Part shown: piece by piece, positions 27,783 to 37,198 of the stretch
Numbering within the stretch: the first letter of the stretch is position 1
How the letters are laid out: each line of letters starts with the position of its first letter
Source: Candidatus Woesearchaeota archaeon
GTDB lineage: Archaea > Nanobdellota > Nanobdellia > Woesearchaeales > GCA-2686295
Assembly: GCA_013202845.1 (NCBI GenBank)
Contig: JABMPT010000005.1
Location: forward strand, 1 to 64,000
Direction of reading: 5' to 3'
DNA length: 64,000 nucleotides
Program-made: the position numbers and the translations under genes
The notes under the pieces: generated by a model
What the model saw: only the letters and a program-made list of their open reading frames with translations
The model's database searches: none
Told to the model about the DNA's origin: nothing

Positions 27783-30560
27783 ATGATAGATGGAACTATA
27801 AACAAATGGATTAAGAAAACAATTTTCTTAATGTGGATACTAATAATTCCATTTGTTTACTCCTCAGGCTCTGTTTGGACTGGAAGCCTAAACCCATCTG
27901 ATTCAGATATATGCGGCGCTTATCAAAACAGCACAACCATAACTGCAACAAACATACTGAATACAGAAGATGAAACACTTGTAAACCTAACAGCTACACT
28001 GATAATAGCTGAAAATGCTGGTCTAATAATAACAGAAGAAGAAGTTTTCCTAGGCAACCTCATAAATAAATCTGTTTCAAGCAACAATCCTAACTGGGAT
28101 GTGGCATGTGATAATGCAACACCAGGAAATTATACTCTTTACATTAACTATGCTTCTGCAAACGGATACACAGGAACATCAGAGAACGAGGCAGAGACAA
28201 CAATAGAAGTCCACCCAGAGCCAACAGATACAGATACAACCCCTCCAAACATCACAGCACACTCTCCAATCAGTAAAATCCTATCAACAACAACTGAAAT
28301 AAGCGTTGAAACAGATGAAGACTCAACATGTAGATATTCAACCACTGTAGGAGTATCATATGAAAATATGCAAGAGCAGCTAACAACTGTTGACAAGAGA
28401 ACACACAAAAAACTTCTCTCGCAACTGAGTGATGGTGTGAAAACATATTATATTAGATGCAAAGACACAGCAGGAAATACACTAACAGAGGATTATGAGC
28501 TTTTGTTTGAGGTAGATGCTTCTCCAACTGCAGAAGTGCAGGTGGAAAAGGAAAGCCCTCTCAAAGAGGGAAAATATGAAGTTACTTTGACAACCTCTGA
28601 AGACGTCGAGTTCAGTCCTTCACTCCAATATAAATTTGAAGGAGAAACAACAAAAAAAGAGATAGCTCTAGAAGGTTCAGGAAGTGAGTGGAAAGGAATA
28701 CTAAAGGTAGATAGTGATGACAATGATAAAACTGGAACGTTCTACTTCAGCGGAATAGACCTTATAGGAAATTCAGGGACAGCCATAACAAAAGGACAAA
28801 CATTCTTTGTTGACACAGAGGCGCCACCAATCCCTACAATCTTAGGGGAGAGTGATAAAACAACTGTGACTCTAACATTTATATATAACGATGAAGATTT
28901 CGACAATTTCAAAGTTTATCGTTCAGAAGACGAGAGCTTGATAAAAGCATGGATGATTAAAAAAACATCTTCAAAAACATACTCTGATAGAAATCTTATT
29001 GAAGGAATAACTTATTACTATGCAGTCTCTGCGGTGGATGAGGCAGGAAATGAAGGCCCAATATCTAATATAGTCACAATAACAATTCAAAAAACAGCGT
29101 ACACTCAAGAACAAGAAGAAATTTTGAGTCAAGAAGAAATACTTGAGGAAGAAGAAAAGACAATATCACCTGAAGATGTGAAGAAGATAGATAATACAAA
29201 GAATTCGATTGCTGAGAAAGAAGAAGAAATTCTTGATGCAAAAAAGATAATAGATAGCTATCAAGGATTTGAAAAAGAATTAGCAGTCATGTTAAATTTA
29301 GATAGTGTTATAGCTGAGAATCTAAATCAGTTATCGTCTCTTGAAAAAAATCTTGAGAGATTAAAGACAAACACAAATGAAGAATTAGATGAAGAGATAA
29401 GAAAGATAGACATAAAAAGCAAAGCAATAGTAAAATCAACTCCTGTAAAAATAGAAGTTGAAAACACTATCTCAACCAATCAAATAACGATGGACGAAGA
29501 TGTGAATGATATAATTATAAAAATACAAGATTGGCTAAGATTATCTGACAAACAAGTTAACAAATACACCAAAGAAAGCAAGAAACTGCAGAACAGAATA
29601 GGAATTAAGATAACAGCTAAAATAATCAAGTTATCTTATCTAGGAGGGTCAGAAGAGACCTCGTTGTTTGTGGAGAAAGAGATCATCAACAAGGAAGGAG
29701 CTGATATGAGTAACACAAAAATAGTGGAGTACATTCCAAAAGAGGTTGCTGAAAACACTAAACAAATCATCATTAGATCAGCCAATTATGAAGTGATACG
29801 AGAAGATCCAATCATTGAATGGAAGTACACAGATATTGACTCAAGAAAGATAAAATACTTGGTGAAAAATAATCCTCTCATCGCTAGCAGCAAAGAAACA
29901 AAGACATTTGTTCTTCCAGATGTTGACTTAGATAGTGGATTTAGTGGAGTAACAGGGTTTTCAATATTTGGAGAAGGAAGCGGACTTAATATCTTATCAT
30001 TAATAGTTGGCTTGTTCATTATTGCTGGACTAGCAGGATACTATGTATTTGCAGCAAAAAAAACTAAACAACTGGAGTATGAGACAGTTCATTACAAGAA
30101 GAAAGCTGAACAACCAGATCTTAATTGGGAAGCTAGAAGCGTCCAAGCAAAAGAACAACCAATCGAGGATTTAGTGGACGAATCATCCGTTATTAAAAGC
30201 CTTATCAGGCAAACAGACACTTCAATAAACAATAATAATTTTGAACTTGCAAGAAAGCTATATACCCAGATATTGCTAGCTTACAATGATCCAAATCTCC
30301 CCTCAGGAGAAAAAATGAAATATTATTATAGAATCATAAAAATTCATAATAAACTAACACTCTACAACTACATACTAAGAGCAAAATTCTATGCCAAGAA
30401 AGAAGATATAACAGGGCTAAAAGAAACTCTGGAAAAAATCAATGAGCAATATGAAAAGGTATCAGCTAGCGAGCTAGAACAGATACCATTAGTAGAACAC
30501 GCTAAAGAAACACTTAGCTATTACAATAATGCTTTAAACGGATTCCATAAGTCACTCTAG
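27783..30560 (+). CDS. Large exported multi-domain surface protein with coiled coil, TM and cytosolic helical tail
   Basis: Signal peptide; TPPNITAHSPI Ig-like; FN3-like; coiled coil; TM LNILSLIVGLFIIAGLAGYYVFAA; helical C-terminus. Confidence 0.75.
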   Translation: MIDGTINKWIKKTIFLMWILIIPFVYSSGSVWTGSLNPSDSDICGAYQNSTTITATNILNTEDETLVNLTATLIIAENAGLIITEEEVFLGNLINKSVSSNNPNWDVACDNATPGNYTLYINYASANGYTGTSENEAETTIEVHPEPTDTDTTPPNITAHSPISKILSTTTEISVETDEDSTCRYSTTVGVSYENMQEQLTTVDKRTHKKLLSQLSDGVKTYYIRCKDTAGNTLTEDYELLFEVDASPTAEVQVEKESPLKEGKYEVTLTTSEDVEFSPSLQYKFEGETTKKEIALEGSGSEWKGILKVDSDDNDKTGTFYFSGIDLIGNSGTAITKGQTFFVDTEAPPIPTILGESDKTTVTLTFIYNDEDFDNFKVYRSEDESLIKAWMIKKTSSKTYSDRNLIEGITYYYAVSAVDEAGNEGPISNIVTITIQKTAYTQEQEEILSQEEILEEEEKTISPEDVKKIDNTKNSIAEKEEEILDAKKIIDSYQGFEKELAVMLNLDSVIAENLNQLSSLEKNLERLKTNTNEELDEEIRKIDIKSKAIVKSTPVKIEVENTISTNQITMDEDVNDIIIKIQDWLRLSDKQVNKYTKESKKLQNRIGIKITAKIIKLSYLGGSEETSLFVEKEIINKEGADMSNTKIVEYIPKEVAENTKQIIIRSANYEVIREDPIIEWKYTDIDSRKIKYLVKNNPLIASSKETKTFVLPDVDLDSGFSGVTGFSIFGEGSGLNILSLIVGLFIIAGLAGYYVFAAKKTKQLEYETVHYKKKAEQPDLNWEARSVQAKEQPIEDLVDESSVIKSLIRQTDTSINNNNFELARKLYTQILLAYNDPNLPSGEKMKYYYRIIKIHNKLTLYNYILRAKFYAKKEDITGLKETLEKINEQYEKVSASELEQIPLVEHAKETLSYYNNALNGFHKSL

Positions 30561-31765
30561 AATATCTTGTTTCGTTTATACTCTTTTTTCATTCTATAGA
30601 TCAAGAACAAGATAATACCCGCTATTGCTATGTAAGAAAGTGACCACCAAGAAAAAACTCTTTTTCCAATCGCGTAGAATACAACTTCCTTTTCGTAAGT
30701 TCTTTTATCACCATAAAACACTCTTCCCCTAACAAGATATCTGCCTTCCTTAGAAGGGATGTAAGACAAGCGGAATTCCACGGTCTCATTTATAGGAACA
30801 TTAAGAGAGTCTGATTCAAGAACTCTTACTGTTTGTCTATCAAGGATTATTTCCCCTTTAAACACTGCAGAGACTGGTCTTTCACCGGTATTTTCGAATA
30901 CAGGAGTTATTATGATTTTATCACCAACCCTGTTTTGCACTTTATTTATTATTCTCAATAAAGTGCCTGAAGTAGACAAGGTTCCCACCTCTAAAACATC
31001 GAAAGTTAGCAAATCACTATCACCACAATCAGCAACAGATACATCAGTCCAATACTGATTGATTAGCAAATCATTTGTTTCAACGCTGAAGTTGAGCTTT
31101 TTTTCAACAGTTGGCAATATTTCTTCGCCTTCAAACACGAAGAATGAAACCAATTCCTCTAGCTCCTGACCCCAAATATCAATAGAGACCTCAGGTGTTA
31201 GCAAAACATTACCATCATTCTTTATTATCACTCCATACTCAACAGGCAAACCTTTCTCAGTACTCTTCACTGAGAAAGATTTGGCTCTGCAAGCTTTTAT
31301 CTCTTTATCAGTCACTGTCACAATAACTTTAACACCTATAACTATAATTGTTTGTGCACCAACAGCGACTTTTCCCTCTTCTACTTCTGTTGGCTCTGCT
31401 TCCAATGTCTTGAATATCTGAAACTCTAAGAGTGCTTCGTAATCTCCATTAGGAGTGTTTTCAGGAACTAAAACACTCAATTTAATTCTACCAGGACTAT
31501 TAACAGAACTAGTCTGTTCGGTATGTGACAAGGTGAGCCAATCAATTATTTCTCCGGACTTTGAAATCCTTACTGAAGAATTATCCTCAGAATCACTCAC
31601 AACAGATATGAAATCCTCTGCATAACCCCCTCTTAAAACATCAGAAAAGTGGATGCTTGCTGGACTAATACCTACATTTGCAGCAGACACAAACAAGCTG
31701 CATAAGGCAAAAAAGGTAACCACTAATATTATTCCTCGCATCCCTTTTTTTATCTTTGAATCCAT
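30557..31765 (-). CDS. Exported COG1361-like membrane-anchored protein
   Basis: Signal peptide; beta-sandwich repeats; C-term TM SLSYIAIAGIILFLIYRMKKEYKR. Confidence 0.7.
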   Translation of the reverse strand: MDSKIKKGMRGIILVVTFFALCSLFVSAANVGISPASIHFSDVLRGGYAEDFISVVSDSEDNSSVRISKSGEIIDWLTLSHTEQTSSVNSPGRIKLSVLVPENTPNGDYEALLEFQIFKTLEAEPTEVEEGKVAVGAQTIIVIGVKVIVTVTDKEIKACRAKSFSVKSTEKGLPVEYGVIIKNDGNVLLTPEVSIDIWGQELEELVSFFVFEGEEILPTVEKKLNFSVETNDLLINQYWTDVSVADCGDSDLLTFDVLEVGTLSTSGTLLRIINKVQNRVGDKIIITPVFENTGERPVSAVFKGEIILDRQTVRVLESDSLNVPINETVEFRLSYIPSKEGRYLVRGRVFYGDKRTYEKEVVFYAIGKRVFSWWSLSYIAIAGIILFLIYRMKKEYKRNKIF

Positions 31766-31780
31766 TTTTAAATATTTCTA

Positions 31781-33733
31781 TTAAGTCAAAACTGTTGCAA
31801 ACTTCACAGCCCCTACACAGGTACCTCCAACTCCTGCAGGTATCCTTATAGCCCAAAAAGTGTCCTTGGTGGAGTTTAGGCTGGCATCTGTTCTCTTTGT
31901 AAGGTTAAAATTCGTTTCAACAACACTAATATTTGTTAAGTTGATCATACCAGCATCATAGACCATGATAGGGGTTAGAGCTGTTAGGTTATACTTTTCC
32001 TGTTCTATTGAAATGTTTCCCAGGGTGCAGTTCATTGCAAGACCATCACCCTCTGTATATCCATAGCCATTCACTCCAATATCTATCTCCACATTCCCAA
32101 GGTTCGTGACTGTATAGTTTATTGTTGAAGATGTCTCTCCAGTAAAGTTTGTTCCATAATCAATAGAGTCTGGAACACTGATAGCTAACAATTGATTCAT
32201 TGTTGTGGTGTTAATGCCAGATCCTATTGCATTTGAAGTATCAATTACTGTGGCATTGCAGGTCCAAGAGCCATTAGTAGCGAAATACCAGACTTGCAAG
32301 GAGCATGTGAAGTTCTTTGAGTTTCCAAAAGCTGAACCAAGAGTACAGCTAGTGTTGGTGTAATGAGTCTCGTTATTATCAACAGCTGTTGGTGATGATG
32401 TAATGTGAAAAAATGTAGCGTTAACAGCAGAGATCTCAGTTACATCATCTATGTCAGTAGCTGTTCCTGTACAATTCACTTCCCTGGTTGCTCCCGGGCT
32501 TAGATCAATCTCTTCGGAAGGGTCTGTTGTAGCATCATCAATTGACATGTTCTCTATTGTCGGAGGATTATTTGCTACAGTAGCGTTTATTTCTATGCTT
32601 CTGTTGCTGTCAAACCAATCAAAATTGCCAGCTATATCATAAGCCAAACAATTCCACGTATAGTTGCCATTTGACAGGCTTACTGTCCAGTTAGCAGAAG
32701 TATTTAGCCCTGTAACAACAGTGCTTCGATTAAGGATAAAGCTCTGGTTAGAGCTATTAGTTATATATAGACTTATATTAACAAGGTTGCTTAGGCTGTC
32801 TGCTGCAGAACAATTAAAAGCTATGTCTACAGGGTCTGATGTGTCATTATAAGCGTTGTCTGGCGGAAACTCCAGAATCGTTGTTGGAGCTGTCCTATCA
32901 ACTGTCAATGTGAAATTAGCTGTATTGTTAAACGCGCAGTTCGGCGAAGCTGCATCATCGCAGACAAGAACATTCCAGACAAAGCCGCCTTCAGGAGCAT
33001 CTGTCACATTAATCAGAAAAGGTACTCCGCTAACCAAGCCAGCTGTTATGCTCTCATTTGGCCCCCATGTACCTGAGAAATTAGTATACAGTGTAGCATT
33101 CAGTATTCCGCTGCCATCAGTCCCAGTGAAGTTGAAGCTTGCATTACCCAGAGGTATGGTTGCGCCATTTAACGGGCTAGTCAATGTTACATTTGGTGCT
33201 ATAGTGTCTGGTACTGAATAACTAACATTAAGGTATGCCGCGTCTACATAAATCGCGCCCTTTCCTCCTGGTATATTATTGTCCGCATCAAGATAGATTT
33301 TCGCACCATCAATCTTAGCCCATGTATCAAGAACTGTTGAGACATTATAACTTTGCCAACCATAAGCGGTTAAGGTAAAAGTATAAGGAGTCCATGTTGA
33401 GCCGTTCCAAAGCTGAATAAGTAATATGTCCAGTGCACTCACTTTGTATCCATAAACATATAAATAAACACTATCGATTGTGCCCGATACGCTACTATTT
33501 GTGAAATTAAAATCTCCGTATGTTTCTACATTTCTCCTATCTATCCAAACATAATGATTGGGCTCGTCTTGGGCATTTAAATAAGGCGTGGTTCCAACTG
33601 GTATCCAAGTGGTTGGAGGCTTTTCTGTACCTAACGCATCAACATAAAGAATATCTTCTGCTGCCTGTACACCTATGATCAAGGATAAGCAGAATATCAA
33701 TGTTAGCACTATCACTGCTTTTTTATTCTTCAT
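31781..33733 (-). CDS. Exported Asn/Thr-rich surface protein with Ig-like repeats
   Basis: Signal peptide; TIAPNVTLTSPLNGATIPLGNASFNFTGTD and following Ig-like repeats; many sequons. Confidence 0.75.
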   Translation of the reverse strand: MKNKKAVIVLTLIFCLSLIIGVQAAEDILYVDALGTEKPPTTWIPVGTTPYLNAQDEPNHYVWIDRRNVETYGDFNFTNSSVSGTIDSVYLYVYGYKVSALDILLIQLWNGSTWTPYTFTLTAYGWQSYNVSTVLDTWAKIDGAKIYLDADNNIPGGKGAIYVDAAYLNVSYSVPDTIAPNVTLTSPLNGATIPLGNASFNFTGTDGSGILNATLYTNFSGTWGPNESITAGLVSGVPFLINVTDAPEGGFVWNVLVCDDAASPNCAFNNTANFTLTVDRTAPTTILEFPPDNAYNDTSDPVDIAFNCSAADSLSNLVNISLYITNSSNQSFILNRSTVVTGLNTSANWTVSLSNGNYTWNCLAYDIAGNFDWFDSNRSIEINATVANNPPTIENMSIDDATTDPSEEIDLSPGATREVNCTGTATDIDDVTEISAVNATFFHITSSPTAVDNNETHYTNTSCTLGSAFGNSKNFTCSLQVWYFATNGSWTCNATVIDTSNAIGSGINTTTMNQLLAISVPDSIDYGTNFTGETSSTINYTVTNLGNVEIDIGVNGYGYTEGDGLAMNCTLGNISIEQEKYNLTALTPIMVYDAGMINLTNISVVETNFNLTKRTDASLNSTKDTFWAIRIPAGVGGTCVGAVKFATVLT

Positions 33734-33912
33734 TTTAACCCCAGTCTCTCTGCCTCTTCCAGAGTTTGTCTTGCTTCCCTTATCTTTCTGAGAGCATTTT
33801 TTTCGAAATTAGAAACGGCTGCCTGACTTATATCAAGCTTTTTGCTAACCCCTACCTGGGTTAACTCTTTTGCTCTTAGCTCAAGAACTTCTATCTCTTT
33901 TTGTGTAAGCAT
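33730..33912 (-). CDS. Tfx-like HTH regulator
   Basis: LTQKEIEVLELRAKELTQVGVSKKLDISQAAVSNFEKNALRKIREARQTLEEAERLG. Confidence 0.75.
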   Translation of the reverse strand: MLTQKEIEVLELRAKELTQVGVSKKLDISQAAVSNFEKNALRKIREARQTLEEAERLGLK

Positions 33913-34017
33913 GTTATCTCTGCGTCTCTACAAGTGTTATAAGTTGTATCTCTATTATAAGTTGTATTTGTTATATTTAAATCTTTCCATAAAAAAGAGA
34001 TAAAGTACAGAAATAAC

Positions 34018-35385
34018 CTAACCCTTCTTTCTCAGCGAAAGATTCAACTCTTTCAACTGCTTATCATCAACAGTAGAAGGAGCGTCAAGCATCAAGTCCT
34101 TAGCATCCTTGTTCTTCGGAAAAGCGATTACATCCCTAATAGAATCAGAGCCAGCCATTATCGCAACCAGCCTGTCAAAGCCAAAAGCAATTCCTCCATG
34201 AGGAGGAGCTCCATACTTGAAAGCATTCAACAAGAAACCAAACTTCTCTTCAGCATCTTTATCACTTATCTTCAATGCTTTGAATACTTTTTTCTGAATG
34301 TCAACCTTATGTATCCTAATAGAACCACCTGCAATTTCTTCACCATTAAGAACCAAATCATAAGCTTTTGACATTGCTTTCTCAGGCTTTTTATCTAAAA
34401 GTTTTAAAGAATCTTCATCAGGCATTGTGAATGGATGATGCACAGAAACCAATCTTTTTTCTTCTTTGCTGTATTCAAACAATGGAAACTTATTAACCCA
34501 TAAGAATGAATATTCATGCCCTCCTTTTTTCAGATGGGGTCTATCGCAGCCATACTTCTTCATGGCAGTGTGATAATCCATTCTTGGGAAAGGAGTCTTT
34601 ACATCAACATTCAGCACTTGTTTGAAAACATATTTCATCAATTTCTCAAAAGTAGAATAAATATCCTCCTCTCCAATAAAGCTCATCTCAACATCTATCT
34701 GAGTAAATTCTGGCTGTCTATCAGCACGTAAGTCTTCATCCCTGAAACATTTAACTATCTGAACATATTTATCAAAGCCAGAAACCATGAACAACTGCTT
34801 AAACAATTGTGGACTCTGTGGCAAAGCATAAAATTTTCCTTTCTGCATCCTGCTGGGAACCAAATAATCCCTGGCTCCTTCTGGTGTACTCTTAGCAATC
34901 ATAGGAGTCTCTATCTCGTAGAATCCTTCTCTATCAAAAAAATCACGAACAGCTTTAGCTACTTTATGGCGCAGAGCAATATTCTTCTGCATCAATTCAC
35001 TTCTCAGATCAAGATATCTGTATTTAAGCCTTGTCTCCTCAGTATTCTTAGGATCTCCAATTTCTAAAGGCATTGGTTCAGACTCATTCAAAACCTCTAT
35101 CTTATCAGCCTTGACCTCTATATCGCCTGCAGACTCTTTCCTAACATCCTTGTCAGGTCTCTTCTGGACTGTTCCGTGTACGAGAACAACTGATTCCTTT
35201 CTTAACTGCCCATACTTTGCAGCAAGTTCAGGATTTAGAAAAATCTGAGTCTGTCCATACCTGTCCCTCAGCCTTAGAAAACCAATCTTTCCAAATGTTC
35301 TTATCTGATGAATCCATCCACAAAGTTTGACTTTCTTGCCTACAGATTTCTTATTCAACTCTCCGCAAGTATGTGTTCTAAGCAT
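34018..35385 (-). CDS. aspS: Aspartyl-tRNA synthetase, bacterial-type, apparently without GAD insertion
   Basis: FYALPQSPQLFKQLFMVSGFDKYVQIVKCFRDEDLRADRQPEFTQIDVEMSF; GAPPHGGIAFGFDRL; GCDRPHLKKGGHEYSFLWVNKFPLFE joins directly. Confidence 0.92.
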   Translation of the reverse strand: MLRTHTCGELNKKSVGKKVKLCGWIHQIRTFGKIGFLRLRDRYGQTQIFLNPELAAKYGQLRKESVVLVHGTVQKRPDKDVRKESAGDIEVKADKIEVLNESEPMPLEIGDPKNTEETRLKYRYLDLRSELMQKNIALRHKVAKAVRDFFDREGFYEIETPMIAKSTPEGARDYLVPSRMQKGKFYALPQSPQLFKQLFMVSGFDKYVQIVKCFRDEDLRADRQPEFTQIDVEMSFIGEEDIYSTFEKLMKYVFKQVLNVDVKTPFPRMDYHTAMKKYGCDRPHLKKGGHEYSFLWVNKFPLFEYSKEEKRLVSVHHPFTMPDEDSLKLLDKKPEKAMSKAYDLVLNGEEIAGGSIRIHKVDIQKKVFKALKISDKDAEEKFGFLLNAFKYGAPPHGGIAFGFDRLVAIMAGSDSIRDVIAFPKNKDAKDLMLDAPSTVDDKQLKELNLSLRKKG

Positions 35386-35432
35386 TTTATCAACATAAAC
35401 AAGGCGTGTTTTTATTATTTTTGGTTTGATTG

Positions 35433-35456
35433 TTTGTATTATTTAAATAATACAAA
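35433..35456. repeat. Perfect 24-bp palindrome in aspS upstream region
   Basis: TTTGTATTATTTAAATAATACAAA. Confidence 0.9.
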
Positions 35457-35464
35457 TCAGCATT

Positions 35465-35493
35465 CAAAAGACAAAAGCATTTTTTGTCTTTTG
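35465..35493. repeat. 12-bp perfect inverted repeat, 5-nt loop, abutting the idi stop codon
   Basis: CAAAAGACAAAA-gcatt-TTTTGTCTTTTG. Confidence 0.9.
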
Positions 35494-36015
35494 TTAAGGA
35501 ATCAAATCAGGGTGTTTCACAAGCAGAATCTTGAGTGCAATCTTGAGCCAGGGAGCATATATCTCAGGTTTTTCTACAAATTCCTTCTGCAAATCCGCAA
35601 CAGAAATCCATCTATAATCAGCGACTTCTTTAGGATTTGGCTCTGGTTCCTTATCACAAATTCCAAAGAAAACATGGTCGAATTCATGCTCTGTCAAGCC
35701 ATTATCAAACTCTGCTTTATAAGTGAAAGTGAAGATCTCCTTTAATTCGCAATCAAAGCCCATTTCTTCCATTATTCTCCTGTGAACAGCATCCTTTAGA
35801 TCTTCTTTAGGTCTTGGATGGCTGCAGCAGATATTGGCCCAGATTCCTCCACAATGATATTTATCCAAAGCTCTTTGTTGTATCATTAATTCTCCTTTTG
35901 AATTGAAGACAAATATCGAGAAACATCTGTGGAGCTTTCCATCCTTGTGAGCCTGAAGCTTCTCTTCTGTACCAATTTGGTTATCGTTCTCGTCAACTAA
36001 TATAACTTCTTCCAT
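35494..36015 (-). CDS. idi: Isopentenyl-diphosphate delta-isomerase type 1 (Nudix fold)
   Basis: EEVILVDENDNQIGTEEKLQAHKDGKLHRCFSIFVFN; GIWANICCSHPRPKEDLKDAVHRRIMEEMGFDCEL. Confidence 0.92.
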   Translation of the reverse strand: MEEVILVDENDNQIGTEEKLQAHKDGKLHRCFSIFVFNSKGELMIQQRALDKYHCGGIWANICCSHPRPKEDLKDAVHRRIMEEMGFDCELKEIFTFTYKAEFDNGLTEHEFDHVFFGICDKEPEPNPKEVADYRWISVADLQKEFVEKPEIYAPWLKIALKILLVKHPDLIP

Positions 36016-36070
36016 TTTTTTACCTATAAAAAAACAAGTTTTTCCTATAACATTTAAATTTTTTCATATT

Positions 36071-37069
36071 TTATTTTATTTGTGATTCTGAACCAGGATA
36101 ATAATCAAGCTTTTCTTCATTTAAGACGATTGCAAAGTCATAACTTGCAATTATGTCTGGAAATCTATCCCTTAAGTCAAGCATGACTTTATGAAATATG
36201 TTAAAGTCTGGCATTTCAAAGTCTAATTCAACATCCCATGATCCAGTACAATTTATAAGATAAACAAGGTTTGGAATATCTGAGCAGACTGCAAAGAATT
36301 TACCATATTTCTCTTTCGTCAGATTCTTGAATTTTATCAATGCTTTACAAAATATGAAATTCAACTTCGGAAGATTCAAGAATATCCTTTGCATTAAAAT
36401 TATCTTATCTTTTCTTAGTTTTCGAAGTCTATAAGTTATTGTTCGAGCACTCATTTTCAATTTTTTTGCCATTTCAACAACAGGCATTCTTGAATTATTG
36501 ACAATTAGTCTGATTATCTTTTCATCTTCTTCATCTAATTGATAATCTCCTAGAAAGCCTCCTTGCTGTTCCCAAGAATAAGGCGGTTTTTTATCTAAAA
36601 GATATTCTTTCTTCCAGTGAGGAACTCCGAGAGCTATTGTTACTTCTCTAAATGCCATGAAAGAACTGTAGCGTTGTTCTAATTCTCTTACAGCCTCATC
36701 AAATTCATAGGGTGTCTTCACTATAAAACCTACAATGCAATCCCACTTCCCAGAACATGAGGCAATCCATTCTGTTTTTTTGTGTGCAACCAAATAATCA
36801 GTTATCTCTTGTATCTTGTCTTTATCTGCATTCTTAAACGATAAATAAAGTTTGAACTTGTAGAATCCGAGTTTGTAGGTATCTACTACTGATGCAAACC
36901 TTGTTATCCATCCTTCTTTCAAAAGTCTTTGGATTCTATAGCGAACAGTTTGTTTCGATAGTTTGAGTTTTCGACCAATTTTAGCGTCCGATTGTCTGCA
37001 GTCAGAATCTAACTCGTAGAGTAATTGTAAATCCTTCTTATCAAACATTGACAAAGTATTTGTGGACAT
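36071..37069 (-). CDS. Lrp/AsnC family regulator, tandem-duplicated
   Basis: Two AsnC HTHs (LDSDCRQSDAKIGRKLKLSKQTVRYRIQRL and IVNNSRMPVVEMAKKLKMSARTITYRLRKL), each followed by a ligand-domain-like region. Confidence 0.88.
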   Translation of the reverse strand: MSTNTLSMFDKKDLQLLYELDSDCRQSDAKIGRKLKLSKQTVRYRIQRLLKEGWITRFASVVDTYKLGFYKFKLYLSFKNADKDKIQEITDYLVAHKKTEWIASCSGKWDCIVGFIVKTPYEFDEAVRELEQRYSSFMAFREVTIALGVPHWKKEYLLDKKPPYSWEQQGGFLGDYQLDEEDEKIIRLIVNNSRMPVVEMAKKLKMSARTITYRLRKLRKDKIILMQRIFLNLPKLNFIFCKALIKFKNLTKEKYGKFFAVCSDIPNLVYLINCTGSWDVELDFEMPDFNIFHKVMLDLRDRFPDIIASYDFAIVLNEEKLDYYPGSESQIK

Positions 37070-37198
37070 ATAAGAATATAGTTACAATTTATTTATATAA
37101 TTTGTTGTTTTGACAAAAAAATCGTAGTAAATGTTTATCAACTTACATCATTACCCAACACCAGAATTAAAAATACTTTCAAAAAAAGGCGATAAAAA

